A program made the translations under genes and the position numbers. Below are positions 47,177 to 55,390 of a stretch of DNA of 64,000 bases, piece after piece. Within the stretch, counting starts at the first letter, position 1. Every line of letters starts with the position of its first letter. This stretch comes from Pistricoccus aurantiacus. GTDB lineage: Bacteria > Pseudomonadota > Gammaproteobacteria > Pseudomonadales > Halomonadaceae. The notes beneath the pieces are model-generated. The model saw nothing but the letters and a program-made list of their open reading frames with translations. It had not been told where the DNA came from and made no database searches. The stretch lies in NCBI RefSeq assembly GCF_042682565.1, contig NZ_JBHUIC010000001.1. One strand, 5' to 3'.

Positions 47177-47190
47177 TTGCTGCACTGCAA
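47177..47190. promoter_or_regulatory. TGC-rich dyad in the phasin promoter
   Basis: TTGCTGCACTGCAA is an imperfect dyad 45 bases before the phasin ATG. On the minus strand it follows TTGCAA-N17-TACGCT, a plausible promoter, and would sit at the start of transcription. PhaR repressors of other bacteria bind TGC-rich sites of this kind in phasin promoters. Confidence 0.5.
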
Positions 47191-47259
47191 AAAAAGCGTA
47201 GTTCTCCTTGGCCAATGTTGCAACCAAATCAGCACCGTACGCCTTATTTCGTTTGACGC

Positions 47260-47679
47260 TTACTTCACCTGGCGCTTGCTGCGCGACGTCGCGCTGGCGG
47301 GTGTTTTCTTGCGGGTTCCCGTCGGCTTGGAAGCCGATTCCTCTTGACCCTGCGACCCTTCATCCGCGCTGGAAGTCGTCTGGGCCTGACGCATCATGTC
47401 CAGCATCATCTGCTGATAGTTGCTGAGATTGGCCAGCCCCTGGCTCATGGAATCGTTGAAACTTTCCTGAAGACCGCCTTTGAGAAAAGACGGCTGCTGC
47501 ATGAAGGGAAGCTGCAGGAAGGGTTGCATCAGGCTCATGGGGTCATAACCCTCAACACCCGCCTCCATCTGTTTCTGGATGCGGTTCATCAAGTCTCGCT
47601 GAAAGGCTTCCACGTCCGGAAGCCCCATGGCTTGACGAAACTCGTTAGGCGTCAGATCGAATTCGACGTTTATCTTCAT
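47260..47679 (-). CDS. DUF6489-like protein next to the phasin
   Basis: The 139-residue soluble protein starts MKINVEFDLTPNEFRQAMG, resembling DUF6489 proteins seen near PHA genes of halomonads. A Met/Gln/Phe-rich middle (about 45-95) looks amphipathic. The tail (about 110-139) is rich in Lys, Arg, Ser and Thr, like the DNA-binding tails of granule-nucleoid linkers. It is on the same strand and 127 bases before the phasin. Function is unknown; a granule role is inferred. Confidence 0.7.
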   Translation of the reverse strand: MKINVEFDLTPNEFRQAMGLPDVEAFQRDLMNRIQKQMEAGVEGYDPMSLMQPFLQLPFMQQPSFLKGGLQESFNDSMSQGLANLSNYQQMMLDMMRQAQTTSSADEGSQGQEESASKPTGTRKKTPASATSRSKRQVK

Positions 47680-47742
47680 GGTGCTACTCGACTGGTGAAA
47701 GATTCTTTCAGTCTAGCAGTCTTTACGCAGGGGTGAAGTCCG

Positions 47743-48828
47743 TCAGGTCAACTGTGGCGTCGACACCACTACCCCTTGGTTCTGGGCGCGGTGACGCAGC
47801 AGATGATCCATCAGGGTCAGGGCCATCATGGCTTCGGCGATCGGCGTGGCGCGAATACCCACGCAGGGGTCATGACGCCCCTTGGTAACGATCTCCACCG
47901 GATTGCCTTCGATATCGATGGAGCGTCCCGGCAAGGTAATACTCGAAGTCGGCTTGAGCGCCAGATGAGCGATCAGCGGCTGTCCGGAGGAAATGCCACC
48001 GAGCACGCCGCCGGCATGATTGGAAAGAAAACCCTCCGGAGTCATCTCGTCCCGATGCTCGCTACCGCGCTGGGATACCGCGGAAAAACCCGCGCCGATT
48101 TCCACGCCCTTGACCGCGTTGATACTCATCAGGCCGTGGGCCAGTTCCGCATCGAGACGATCGAACACCGGCTCACCCAAGCCGACCGGCACACCGTCGG
48201 CAACGACCGTGATCTTCGCGCCCACGGAATCCTGATCCCGACGCAGCTGGTCCATGTAAGCTTCCAGCTCCGCCACTCGCGAGGGGTCGGCACAGAAGAA
48301 GACGTTGTCTTCCACGGCATCCCAGGACTTGAACGCCAGCTCGATAGGGCCGAGCTGGCTCATGTAGCCGCGCACCTGGATACCCTGACTTGCCAGATAA
48401 CGCTTGGCGATACCGCCGGCGGCCACCCGCATGGCGGTTTCCCGGGCGCTGGAGCGACCGCCGCCGCGATAGTCCCGCAGACCGTACTTGTGATGATAGG
48501 TATAGTCCGCGTGGGCGGGACGAAAGCGATCCTTGATCTGCGAGTAATCCTTGGAGCGCTGATCCGTGTTCTCGATCAGCAGGCCAATCGAAGTGCCGGT
48601 GGTGACACCCTCGAACACGCCGGAGAGAATACGCACCCGGTCCGGCTCCCGGCGCTGGGTGGTATGGCGAGACGTGCCGGGACGGCGCCGGTCCAGGTCT
48701 CGCTGCAGATCCGTCTCATCGAGCGCGATTCCCGGCGGGCAGCCGTCGACGACGGCGCCCAGGGCCGGGCCGTGGCTTTCCCCGAAAGTGGTGACGGTAA
48801 AGAGTTTGCCGAAAGTGTTGCCGGACAT
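47743..48828 (-). CDS. aroC: Chorismate synthase AroC
   Basis: AroC makes chorismate from 5-enolpyruvylshikimate-3-phosphate using reduced flavin. The 361-residue length equals E. coli AroC, and the start MSGNTFGKLFTVTTFGESHG is the family N-terminus. RPAHADYTYHHKYGLRD and GGRSSARETA are also seen. The start at 48828 was chosen on this basis; an upstream in-frame start is rejected. It follows prmB by 37 bases, as in E. coli. Confidence 0.96.
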   Translation of the reverse strand: MSGNTFGKLFTVTTFGESHGPALGAVVDGCPPGIALDETDLQRDLDRRRPGTSRHTTQRREPDRVRILSGVFEGVTTGTSIGLLIENTDQRSKDYSQIKDRFRPAHADYTYHHKYGLRDYRGGGRSSARETAMRVAAGGIAKRYLASQGIQVRGYMSQLGPIELAFKSWDAVEDNVFFCADPSRVAELEAYMDQLRRDQDSVGAKITVVADGVPVGLGEPVFDRLDAELAHGLMSINAVKGVEIGAGFSAVSQRGSEHRDEMTPEGFLSNHAGGVLGGISSGQPLIAHLALKPTSSITLPGRSIDIEGNPVEIVTKGRHDPCVGIRATPIAEAMMALTLMDHLLRHRAQNQGVVVSTPQLT

Positions 48829-48865
48829 GGGCAGGCTTCCTTGAAGATTCAGGCCAGAGTCGATT

Positions 48866-49819
48866 TCAAGCAAAAGATGCTGCGTGAGCGTCGAGTTCCT
48901 CTGCGGTCAACGCGAAAACACCCTGACCGCCGCGCTCGAACTCGAGCCAGAGAAACGGCATTGCCGGGTAGGCGGCTTCCAGCTGCCGGTCGGAATTGCC
49001 GACCTCGACGATCAGCACGCCGCCGTCGTTCAGATACCGGCGCGCCTCCCGCAGGATACGCCGCACAATATCCAGGCCATCCTTGCCGGCCCCCAGGGCC
49101 ATGGCGGGTTCATGACGATACTCCGCGGGCATGGCGGCCAGATCCCGAGCATCCACGTAGGGCGGGTTCGAGACGATCAGGTCAAAGCGTCGACCGTCCA
49201 GGCCATCGAACACATCGCTCGTCAGCGCGCGCACCCGCCTGCCCAGGTCATGCCGGGTGATATTGATCTTGGCGACCGCAACGGCCTCTTCGCTCAGGTC
49301 GGTGAGGAGCACCTCAGCAGTGGGCAGCGTCAGCGCCGTGGCGATGCCGATACAGCCGGAGCCGCAACAGAGATCGAGCACTCTGGCCGGCGGCTCCTCG
49401 GGGAACCAGGCGGTAAATCCATGCTCGATCAACTCCGCGATGGGCGAGCGTGGAATCAGCACCCGCTCATCGACGGTAAAGGGATAGCCCGCGAAAAAGG
49501 CCTCGCCGAGCAGGTAAGGCAGCGGTTCTCGTGTCTCGATACGACGCCGAACCAGGGCGGCGATACGCGCCCGCTCCATGGGCAACAGCCGCGCGTCCAG
49601 CACCGCCGGGTCCACGTCCCAAGGCAGATGAAGGGCGCCCAGGACCAGCGCTACCGCCTCGTCCCAGGCGGAATCCGTGCCATGTCCGTAATGCAAACCG
49701 CTGACGTGAAACTCGCTGGCCGCCCAGCGCAGGAAATCCCGCAGGCTGACCAAGGTTTCGCCGATCTGCGCGTCGCTCAGGGTCAGGGTGGAATCGGTGG
49801 AAGAATATGAAGCTGTCAC
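48866..49819 (-). CDS. prmB: Ribosomal protein L3 glutamine methyltransferase PrmB
   Basis: PrmB methylates glutamine of ribosomal protein L3. The 317-residue protein has the SAM site LDLCCGSGCIG and the catalytic NPPYV. The start is GTG 49819, with AGGA 6 bases upstream. The order smrB (divergent)-prmB-aroC matches E. coli and separates it from the release-factor enzyme PrmC, which normally sits with prfA. Confidence 0.93.
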   Translation of the reverse strand: MTASYSSTDSTLTLSDAQIGETLVSLRDFLRWAASEFHVSGLHYGHGTDSAWDEAVALVLGALHLPWDVDPAVLDARLLPMERARIAALVRRRIETREPLPYLLGEAFFAGYPFTVDERVLIPRSPIAELIEHGFTAWFPEEPPARVLDLCCGSGCIGIATALTLPTAEVLLTDLSEEAVAVAKINITRHDLGRRVRALTSDVFDGLDGRRFDLIVSNPPYVDARDLAAMPAEYRHEPAMALGAGKDGLDIVRRILREARRYLNDGGVLIVEVGNSDRQLEAAYPAMPFLWLEFERGGQGVFALTAEELDAHAASFA

Positions 49820-49888
49820 AGGGGTTCCTGTCGAGATCGCGATAGCGTCTTGTGGAAAAAAGCCGATTGTACCCGCCCGGCACGGCGG

Positions 49889-49916
49889 TTCACAGTCGCT
49901 CTCAAGGCGCTATACT
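49889..49916 (+). promoter_or_regulatory. Promoter of smrB
   Basis: TTCACA (49889-49894), a 16-base spacer and TATACT (49911-49916) give a start near 49924, about 28 bases before the ATG. Confidence 0.65.
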
Positions 49917-49951
49917 GGGCGTTTACCGTTTATCCGCCCAGAGAGACGTTC

Positions 49952-50527
49952 ATGCGCCGCCGCCCTTCCACCGACGAGGATATCTTACTGTTCCGCCAGG
50001 CGCTGGAAGAGGTGGGCGTGCAGCGGTTGAACACGAACCGTGCCGATCCCGGCAAGCCCAGGAATCATTCGCGGGAGGCGCTGGCGGAACGTCGCGCCGC
50101 CGCCATCGACACCTCCAGCACCATGAGCGCGAGCCGCACCTCGGACGGTCGCGTCGAAGCGGTAACCCCCTCGGCGTTTCTCGATTTCAGCGTGACGGAT
50201 CTGCCCTATCGCACTCATGCCCAGCTCAAGCGCGGCAGAATCCTCTGGGAAGCGGGGCTCGATCTGCATGGTTATACCCTGAATGAAGCAAGGCTCGAGC
50301 TGGAGCAGTTCCTCATCGATGCCAAGGCGCGACGATCCCGCTGCGTGCTGGTGGTACACGGCAAGGCGCGTAACAATGCCATGGACAGCTACCCAGTGAT
50401 CAAGAGCCATGTCAATGCCTGGCTTCGCGAGTGGCCCAGCGTGCTGGCCTTCTGTTCCGCCCGGGAATTGGACGGCGGCACCGGCGCGGTCTATGTGTTG
50501 CTGCGAAGGCGGGGGGACTTGCTCTAA
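49952..50527 (+). CDS. smrB: Smr-domain ribosome rescue nuclease SmrB
   Basis: SmrB cleaves mRNA between collided ribosomes. The 191-residue product has an N-terminal region of low complexity and a C-terminal Smr domain (about 100-188), with DLHGYT, VVHGKARNN and GGTGAVYVLL. The start at 49952 follows GAGAGA weakly; a longer frame is possible but lacks a site. Its stop overlaps the convergent patatin gene by a few bases. Confidence 0.87.
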   Translation: MRRRPSTDEDILLFRQALEEVGVQRLNTNRADPGKPRNHSREALAERRAAAIDTSSTMSASRTSDGRVEAVTPSAFLDFSVTDLPYRTHAQLKRGRILWEAGLDLHGYTLNEARLELEQFLIDAKARRSRCVLVVHGKARNNAMDSYPVIKSHVNAWLREWPSVLAFCSARELDGGTGAVYVLLRRRGDLL

Positions 50528-51621
50528 CCCGGCTCGTCGCTGGCAGGTGAAGACTCCCCCATCTCGGATCGGGGTGTCTGTCGAGTCACCTCCACATGCC
50601 GAGACATCTTCGCGCTCTTGCTGCAACCCCCTTCGTAAGCATCCAGCGCCTGCTCGGCCAGATGCCGTCCCAGGGAGATCAGCGCTTCGGCACGATGAAA
50701 TTCGTAGGCGCCGCAGACGGTCTTGGGTATCTCGATCAGCACATCCGGCGGGTAGCCGGCGATCTTGTACTTGGCCAGGGCAGCTTGGGTGATATCGAAG
50801 GAGGCAAGCATCATGTCGAGCCTGCCCCAGGCGCGTTTCTGTTTGGCCTGCTCGTTGCCATGCTCCTCCTCGTCATCGCCATTGCTGAAGAAACGCTGCT
50901 GTGCCCAGGCACGGGCTTCTTCCAGCCAGTGCGCGAAGATGATTCCCTGATCTTCCCGCTCCTGCTCGCGGGCATTTTCCTCGGCAATATCCTGTTCCGG
51001 CAGCAGGTCATCCAGACTGATCGGTTGAGGGCTGTGCGCGGTGGCGTTGACCGCCAGCACCAGATCCACGTGCGCGGATACGGTAGGAATGATCGGCAGC
51101 GGATTCATCAAACCGCCGTCCACCAGAATCTGCTCACCAATGGTGACCGGGGTGATGATGCCCGGCACCGCAATGGAGGCGCGAATCGCCTGCAGCAAGG
51201 AGCCACTTTGAAACCATACCTCCCGCTGTCGCACCAGATCTGTGGCGACGGTGGTCAGGGGAACCGCCAGTTCTTCCAGGCACTTGTTGCCGATCAGATC
51301 CTCGAGCTTGCTCATCACCTTGCTGGCGCGCATCGCCCCCATGGGGCTCCAGGTCACATCGATCAGCTTGAGCACGTCGACATAATCGAGCTGGCAGACC
51401 CAGTCGCGGTAGGCGCTCAGCTCGCCCGCCGCGTAAATACCGCCAACCAGGGCGCCCATGGAACAGCCGGATATTGCCGCGATTTCATAGCCGCGACGCT
51501 CGAGTTCCTCGATTACGCCGATATGCGCGTAACCGCGCGCCCCGCCGCTTCCCAGCACCAGTGCGACCCGCTTGCCCGTTGTCGCCTCCTGCGAATTTTT
51601 TGATCCCATTTCCCCATCCAT
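50524..51621 (-). CDS. rssA: Patatin-like phospholipase RssA-type
   Basis: This patatin-family serine lipase has the oxyanion GSGGARG, the nucleophile box GCSMG (S54) and the DGG dyad partner (VDGGLMN). The 365-residue protein has an insert of about 40 charged residues (about 205-250) and a long C-terminal tail. The start is uncertain: GTG 51651, ATG 51621 and ATG 51609 are all in frame, and 51621 was taken. It follows the hydrolase genes on the same strand and converges with smrB. Confidence 0.83.
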   Translation of the reverse strand: MDGEMGSKNSQEATTGKRVALVLGSGGARGYAHIGVIEELERRGYEIAAISGCSMGALVGGIYAAGELSAYRDWVCQLDYVDVLKLIDVTWSPMGAMRASKVMSKLEDLIGNKCLEELAVPLTTVATDLVRQREVWFQSGSLLQAIRASIAVPGIITPVTIGEQILVDGGLMNPLPIIPTVSAHVDLVLAVNATAHSPQPISLDDLLPEQDIAEENAREQEREDQGIIFAHWLEEARAWAQQRFFSNGDDEEEHGNEQAKQKRAWGRLDMMLASFDITQAALAKYKIAGYPPDVLIEIPKTVCGAYEFHRAEALISLGRHLAEQALDAYEGGCSKSAKMSRHVEVTRQTPRSEMGESSPASDEPG

Positions 51622-51632
51622 GCCTTGTTTGA

Positions 51633-52499
51633 CTATCCTTGTTTCCGCCACCAGGTAGCGATGACATCCGCCACCTGATCGACAACGCCGACCTCCAGAT
51701 GAAGATGGTGGCCGCCTTCCAGCACCCGGCGAGTCAGACCGGGAATCGCTTCTCGTGCTGCCTTCGCAGCGTCGCGATGAGTCAATACACCGTGACTGGC
51801 CTCGACCAGCAGAGTCGGTGCCTGAATGGCGCTCAAAAGCGCCAGTACTTGCTCGGGGCAGAAGCGCACCGGCGAAGGTCGCAGCAATCGGCTGTCCGTG
51901 CGTGGCCGTACTTCACCGTCTTCCAGCATCTCGGCGTTGCGCTCCACCAGCGGTCTGGCGGTATCCGCATCGATTGGCGTCACGCCGCCCTTGACCCGGG
52001 CCGCGATGGCGCTATCCATATCCGTGTAGCTTGGCACACCTTTCGAACGGCGGCGCTGACCGGTCAAGCCTTGCCGCAGCTGCCGGGCGGTATCCTTGGC
52101 CTCGGTCGCAAGAGCGCCCAAGCCATCGATCAACACCAGCCTAGAGACCCGCTCCGGCATCGCCGCCGCCATCAGTGTCGCCACCCCGGCTCCCAGGGAG
52201 TGGCCCATCAGCACACAACGCTCGAGCTTCAAGGCCTCCAGCGTATCCAGCACGTCGTGGCAATAGTCCCATACCGCGTAGTCGATATTCGGCGGAAACC
52301 AGTTGGAAAGCCCATGACCGGCGAAATCGATCGCCACGATGCGGACTTGCAACTGACTGGCAAGCCGCGGCGCCAGGCGCGTGAAACTGGCGGCGTTATC
52401 CAGCCAGCCATGCAGCGCCAGCCAGGTCGGTGCTTCGGTCTCGCCCCAGCTCAGGGCAGCCAGGCGCTCGTTGCAACGCATGAAAAGAGGTGCGGTCAT
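51633..52499 (-). CDS. Alpha/beta hydrolase, gene 1
   Basis: The 288-residue protein has an alpha/beta hydrolase fold: oxyanion LHGWLDNA, nucleophile GHSLGAG, and a catalytic histidine in the C-terminal GGHHLHLE. It starts within the upstream hydrolase gene (overlap of 4 bases). No lid or signal peptide is evident, so it is probably a cytoplasmic esterase. Substrate unknown. Confidence 0.82.
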   Translation of the reverse strand: MTAPLFMRCNERLAALSWGETEAPTWLALHGWLDNAASFTRLAPRLASQLQVRIVAIDFAGHGLSNWFPPNIDYAVWDYCHDVLDTLEALKLERCVLMGHSLGAGVATLMAAAMPERVSRLVLIDGLGALATEAKDTARQLRQGLTGQRRRSKGVPSYTDMDSAIAARVKGGVTPIDADTARPLVERNAEMLEDGEVRPRTDSRLLRPSPVRFCPEQVLALLSAIQAPTLLVEASHGVLTHRDAAKAAREAIPGLTRRVLEGGHHLHLEVGVVDQVADVIATWWRKQG

Positions 52500-53338
52500 G
52501 AGGTCTCCAGCAATTGCTCCAGAGTAGCGAGCAGTATACGACGTGTTTCCTCGGGATGTTCCATGGGATACATGTGCCCGCCAGGTACGGTATCGACTCT
52601 CAGGCCGCGCCGTTCGAGCCGTTTGCGCCGATAGGGAGTGATCAGGTCGGATTCGCTTCCTGCCAGCAGCGCCGTGGGCACCTCGAGCTTGCGCGGCAGG
52701 CGCCAGAGATGATCCGGCAGGTGACGAAAGATTTCCGTCTCGATACGTGGCTCGAAGATCAGGTGAACACGCCCGTCCTCGTCGACTCGGGTAGCGCCTT
52801 TCACGTAATCCTCCAGCGCCTGAGGCGTGAAACGGCGAAACAGCCCCTTGACGCGCAGATCGCTATGCATGGCGTCATGACTCGGCCAGCTCGCGCGACG
52901 GCCACGACTCTTGCCCGCCGGGGTGATTCGATCCACCAGATTGAAGCGCTTGGCCAATTTCAGCGCCATGGCATCCATCCCCACCATCAGCGGCGGGTCC
53001 AGCATCACAAGACAACGAAAGCGCTTCGGCGCTTTCAGCGCCGCCATCGCCATGACGACGCCCCCCATGGAATGACCTACCCCGATCACCGGCCCGGGGA
53101 ATTCCGCCAGATAGGCGAGCAATTCTTCCCGCAACAGCTGCCAGTTGGGGGTGACCGGATAGCTGGGATGGTGACCGAGCCGATCCAGGGTATGCACCGC
53201 GAAACGGTTTTCCAGGGGCTGCAGAAAGCTTTGGTAGCTGGAACCGGTAAAGCCGTTGGCGTGAGCGAAGACGAGACTCGGCAGCCCTGTTGCGCTGGAG
53301 GGTGGTGAATGAAACAACGTGGATCTCCTGACGGCCAT
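52496..53338 (-). CDS. Alpha/beta hydrolase, gene 2
   Basis: The 280-residue alpha/beta hydrolase has FAHANGF, nucleophile GHSMGG and a C-terminal histidine in GGHMYPMEHP. It is the first of two overlapping hydrolase genes, followed by the patatin, so three ester-cleaving enzymes share one operon. The pair is not closely alike in sequence. Substrate unknown. Confidence 0.82.
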   Translation of the reverse strand: MAVRRSTLFHSPPSSATGLPSLVFAHANGFTGSSYQSFLQPLENRFAVHTLDRLGHHPSYPVTPNWQLLREELLAYLAEFPGPVIGVGHSMGGVVMAMAALKAPKRFRCLVMLDPPLMVGMDAMALKLAKRFNLVDRITPAGKSRGRRASWPSHDAMHSDLRVKGLFRRFTPQALEDYVKGATRVDEDGRVHLIFEPRIETEIFRHLPDHLWRLPRKLEVPTALLAGSESDLITPYRRKRLERRGLRVDTVPGGHMYPMEHPEETRRILLATLEQLLETS

Positions 53339-53484
53339 TCAGTGATAAAGCAAAACCTTTGTTATCTTGAGTATCGATATCGCTTTATCGCAGCGAATTT
53401 TCTATTGTGGCTCTTCGACGTTTCACGAAGATTGAGCCCGACTCGGAAGTAAAACGTCTGTTTGTTTTAAAAGGAAGCCATTAC
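53339..53484. other. Spacer before the small membrane protein
   Basis: This is the divergent region between the hydrolase operon and the 35-residue protein. It is A/T-rich in its first half, and a strong AAAAGGAAG ribosome binding site ends it. No clear promoter could be assigned. Confidence 0.4.
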
Positions 53485-53592
53485 GTGACTCGATCTCGCA
53501 ACTCTAACTCGCGAAACAATCGTCTTCGCAATACGCTGTTTTTCGCTACCGTTATCGCCGCGATGATCGTCGGCGGGTGGCTGGTGCGCTGA
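53485..53592 (+). CDS. 35-residue single-pass membrane protein
   Basis: A GTG start lies 7 bases after AAAAGGAAG, the strongest ribosome binding site in this area. The product has an Arg/Asn/Ser-rich N-terminus (residues 1-16) and one hydrophobic helix (about 17-34, NTLFFATVIAAMIVGGWLV), implying an inner-membrane protein with a cytoplasmic N-terminus. The AEC transporter gene begins two bases after its stop, so translation is probably coupled. A longer frame from 53407 exists but lacks a ribosome binding site. It may regulate or stabilise the transporter; that is inference. Confidence 0.6.
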   Translation: MTRSRNSNSRNNRLRNTLFFATVIAAMIVGGWLVR

Positions 53593-53594
53593 TC

Positions 53595-54542
53595 GTGAAC
53601 TTGGTCGCGGTTTTTCTCGACACGCTCGATGTCACCCTGCCGGTATTTGCCATGGTATTTCTCGGCATCGGATTGAAACGTGTCGGCTGGATCGATCAGG
53701 CGTTCGTCTCCACCGCCTCGCTGCTGGTCTTCAATGCCACCCTGCCGACGCTGATTTTCATCAGTCTGATCAAGGCGGATCTCGACAGTACCTTTGATCC
53801 CGGTCTGATGCTGTTCTTCCTGGCGGCCACTCTGCTCGGCTTCGCCCTTAGCTGGATCTGGGCGATCTATCGGGTACCGCAACCGGAGCGCGGCATCTAC
53901 GTACAAGGGGCCTTTCGCGGCAACTGCGGCGTGGTGGGGCTGGCCCTGGCCGCCAGCCTCTACGGGGATTACGGTCTGAGCGCGGGAAGCGTGCTGCTGG
54001 GGCTGGTGATACTCAGCTACAACACCTTGTCCGTGGTGGTGCTGGCGGCCTATCAACCCGGCAAGTCCACGGACTGGCAGAGCCTGGGGCTCAATATCCT
54101 GCGCAATCCTCTGATTCTCGCGGTACTGATCAGCCTGCCCTTCGCCGGTTTTTCCGTCAGGCTTCCCGACTGGCTGATGACCAGCGGAGAATATTTCGCC
54201 TCCATGACCCTGCCCCTGGCGCTGATCTGCATCGGCGCGACCCTCTCGGTCAAGGCGCTGAAAAGCGAAGGGTCCATCGCCCTGGGCGCCAGCCTGATGA
54301 AGATGGTGACATTACCTGTTCTGGCAACCCTTGGTGCCTGGCTCCTCGGATTCGAAGGTCGGGAGCTCGGACTGCTGTTCGTCTTCTTCGCCAGCCCCAC
54401 CGCCGCGGCGAGCTTCGTGATGGTCAAGGCCTTTGGCGGCAACGCCGGGCTCGCCGCCAATATCATCGCCCTGACCACGCTGATGGCCAGCATCACCATT
54501 ACGCTCGGGGTATTCGCGCTGCGGGCGCTGGGCCTGATCTAG
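53595..54542 (+). CDS. AEC family transporter (auxin efflux carrier-like)
   Basis: The 315-residue protein has about ten membrane segments in the AEC pattern, starting VNLVAVFLDTLDVTLPVF. Bacterial members export malate, malonate or amino acids; the substrate is not known here. The GTG 53595 follows the small membrane protein's stop by two bases, with no good ribosome binding site of its own, in line with coupling. It converges with the ABM-domain gene across 12 bases. Confidence 0.87.
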   Translation: MNLVAVFLDTLDVTLPVFAMVFLGIGLKRVGWIDQAFVSTASLLVFNATLPTLIFISLIKADLDSTFDPGLMLFFLAATLLGFALSWIWAIYRVPQPERGIYVQGAFRGNCGVVGLALAASLYGDYGLSAGSVLLGLVILSYNTLSVVVLAAYQPGKSTDWQSLGLNILRNPLILAVLISLPFAGFSVRLPDWLMTSGEYFASMTLPLALICIGATLSVKALKSEGSIALGASLMKMVTLPVLATLGAWLLGFEGRELGLLFVFFASPTAAASFVMVKAFGGNAGLAANIIALTTLMASITITLGVFALRALGLI

Positions 54543-54554
54543 AAGGAGACAGAA

Positions 54555-54863
54555 CTAGCGACTGGCGCTTACCACGATATCGAACTGCTCGATGCCGCCG
54601 CCTTCGTTGAAGGCTTCCTTGGGCAGCGGGTCGGCATGGGCACGTTTGAAGTCATCGCTGCCGATCCAGTTGCGAAACGCCGCCTGATCTTCCCACTCGA
54701 CTTCAACGACGTAAGGCGCCTGATTGCCCAAGGGGCGCAATACCCGCATGGCAATAAAGCCGGGCTGCTTGTCGACTTCACTGGCCCTGACCTTGAAACG
54801 CTGCTCGAATTCCTCGTGATAATCCGGTTTGACGAAGACGCGGTTATTGACCACAAAGCTCAT
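54555..54863 (-). CDS. Antibiotic biosynthesis monooxygenase (ABM) domain protein
   Basis: The 102-residue single-domain protein of the ABM superfamily (dimeric ferredoxin-like fold) has MSFVVNNRVFVKPDYHEEFEQRF at its N-terminus. Relatives include heme-degrading enzymes and quinol monooxygenases; the substrate cannot be set. AAGGA lies 8 bases before the ATG. It follows sixA on the same strand by 11 bases. Confidence 0.82.
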   Translation of the reverse strand: MSFVVNNRVFVKPDYHEEFEQRFKVRASEVDKQPGFIAMRVLRPLGNQAPYVVEVEWEDQAAFRNWIGSDDFKRAHADPLPKEAFNEGGGIEQFDIVVSASR

Positions 54864-54874
54864 GGCGGGATTCC

Positions 54875-55390
54875 TTATGCCAGATTGTCCGGAGTATGAA
54901 AACCCTGCAGATAAGCGCAGCCCGTCGCCCAGACCTCAGCTTCCAGAGAAGCGATAGCGGCGGTGGGGAAACCCGAGTGCGTCTGTCCATCCCCTTCGAC
55001 AAGGCGTCCGGTCAATTCCGCCACCAAGGGCATATGGCTGATCACTAGTCTATCTTGCGTCGGCTGTGACATCAGCCAGTCGATCACCGGCTGGACGGCA
55101 TCCTCCGGGGTGACGATTTCCAAGGTTTCCACTTCGATACCCAAGGGCTTTGCCATCAGGCTCGCGGTCTGCTGAGCCCGGCGGTAGGGGCTTGCCAGAA
55201 TGCGCAGCCGATTCGGCTCCCGAGCGGTGCCGCCACCGAAACAGGTTTCTGCAAACCAGGCTGCCATGCGCGATACTTCCATCCGCCCACGTTCAGACAA
55301 CGGACGCTCTGCATCGATTCTTGCGGAACCGGCCTCGCCATGACGCATCAGCCAGAGTCGAGATCGCGTTTCTTCAGCCATGAATGTCAC
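54875..55390 (-). CDS. sixA: Phosphohistidine phosphatase SixA
   Basis: SixA removes phosphate from histidine, acting on the nitrogen PTS phosphorelay in E. coli. The 171-residue protein has the RHG motif (H17) of the histidine phosphatase superfamily and SPYRRAQQTA. Its start overlaps the end of gpsA by 17 bases; ATG 55381 is a second option. The gpsA-sixA pairing is seen in other gammaproteobacteria. Confidence 0.87.
   Translation of the reverse strand: MTFMAEETRSRLWLMRHGEAGSARIDAERPLSERGRMEVSRMAAWFAETCFGGGTAREPNRLRILASPYRRAQQTASLMAKPLGIEVETLEIVTPEDAVQPVIDWLMSQPTQDRLVISHMPLVAELTGRLVEGDGQTHSGFPTAAIASLEAEVWATGCAYLQGFHTPDNLA

Noticed and set aside
53407..53484. 61-residue version of the small membrane protein starting at 53407
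   Set aside because: No ribosome binding site before that ATG, while AAAAGGAAG precedes the GTG at 53485.
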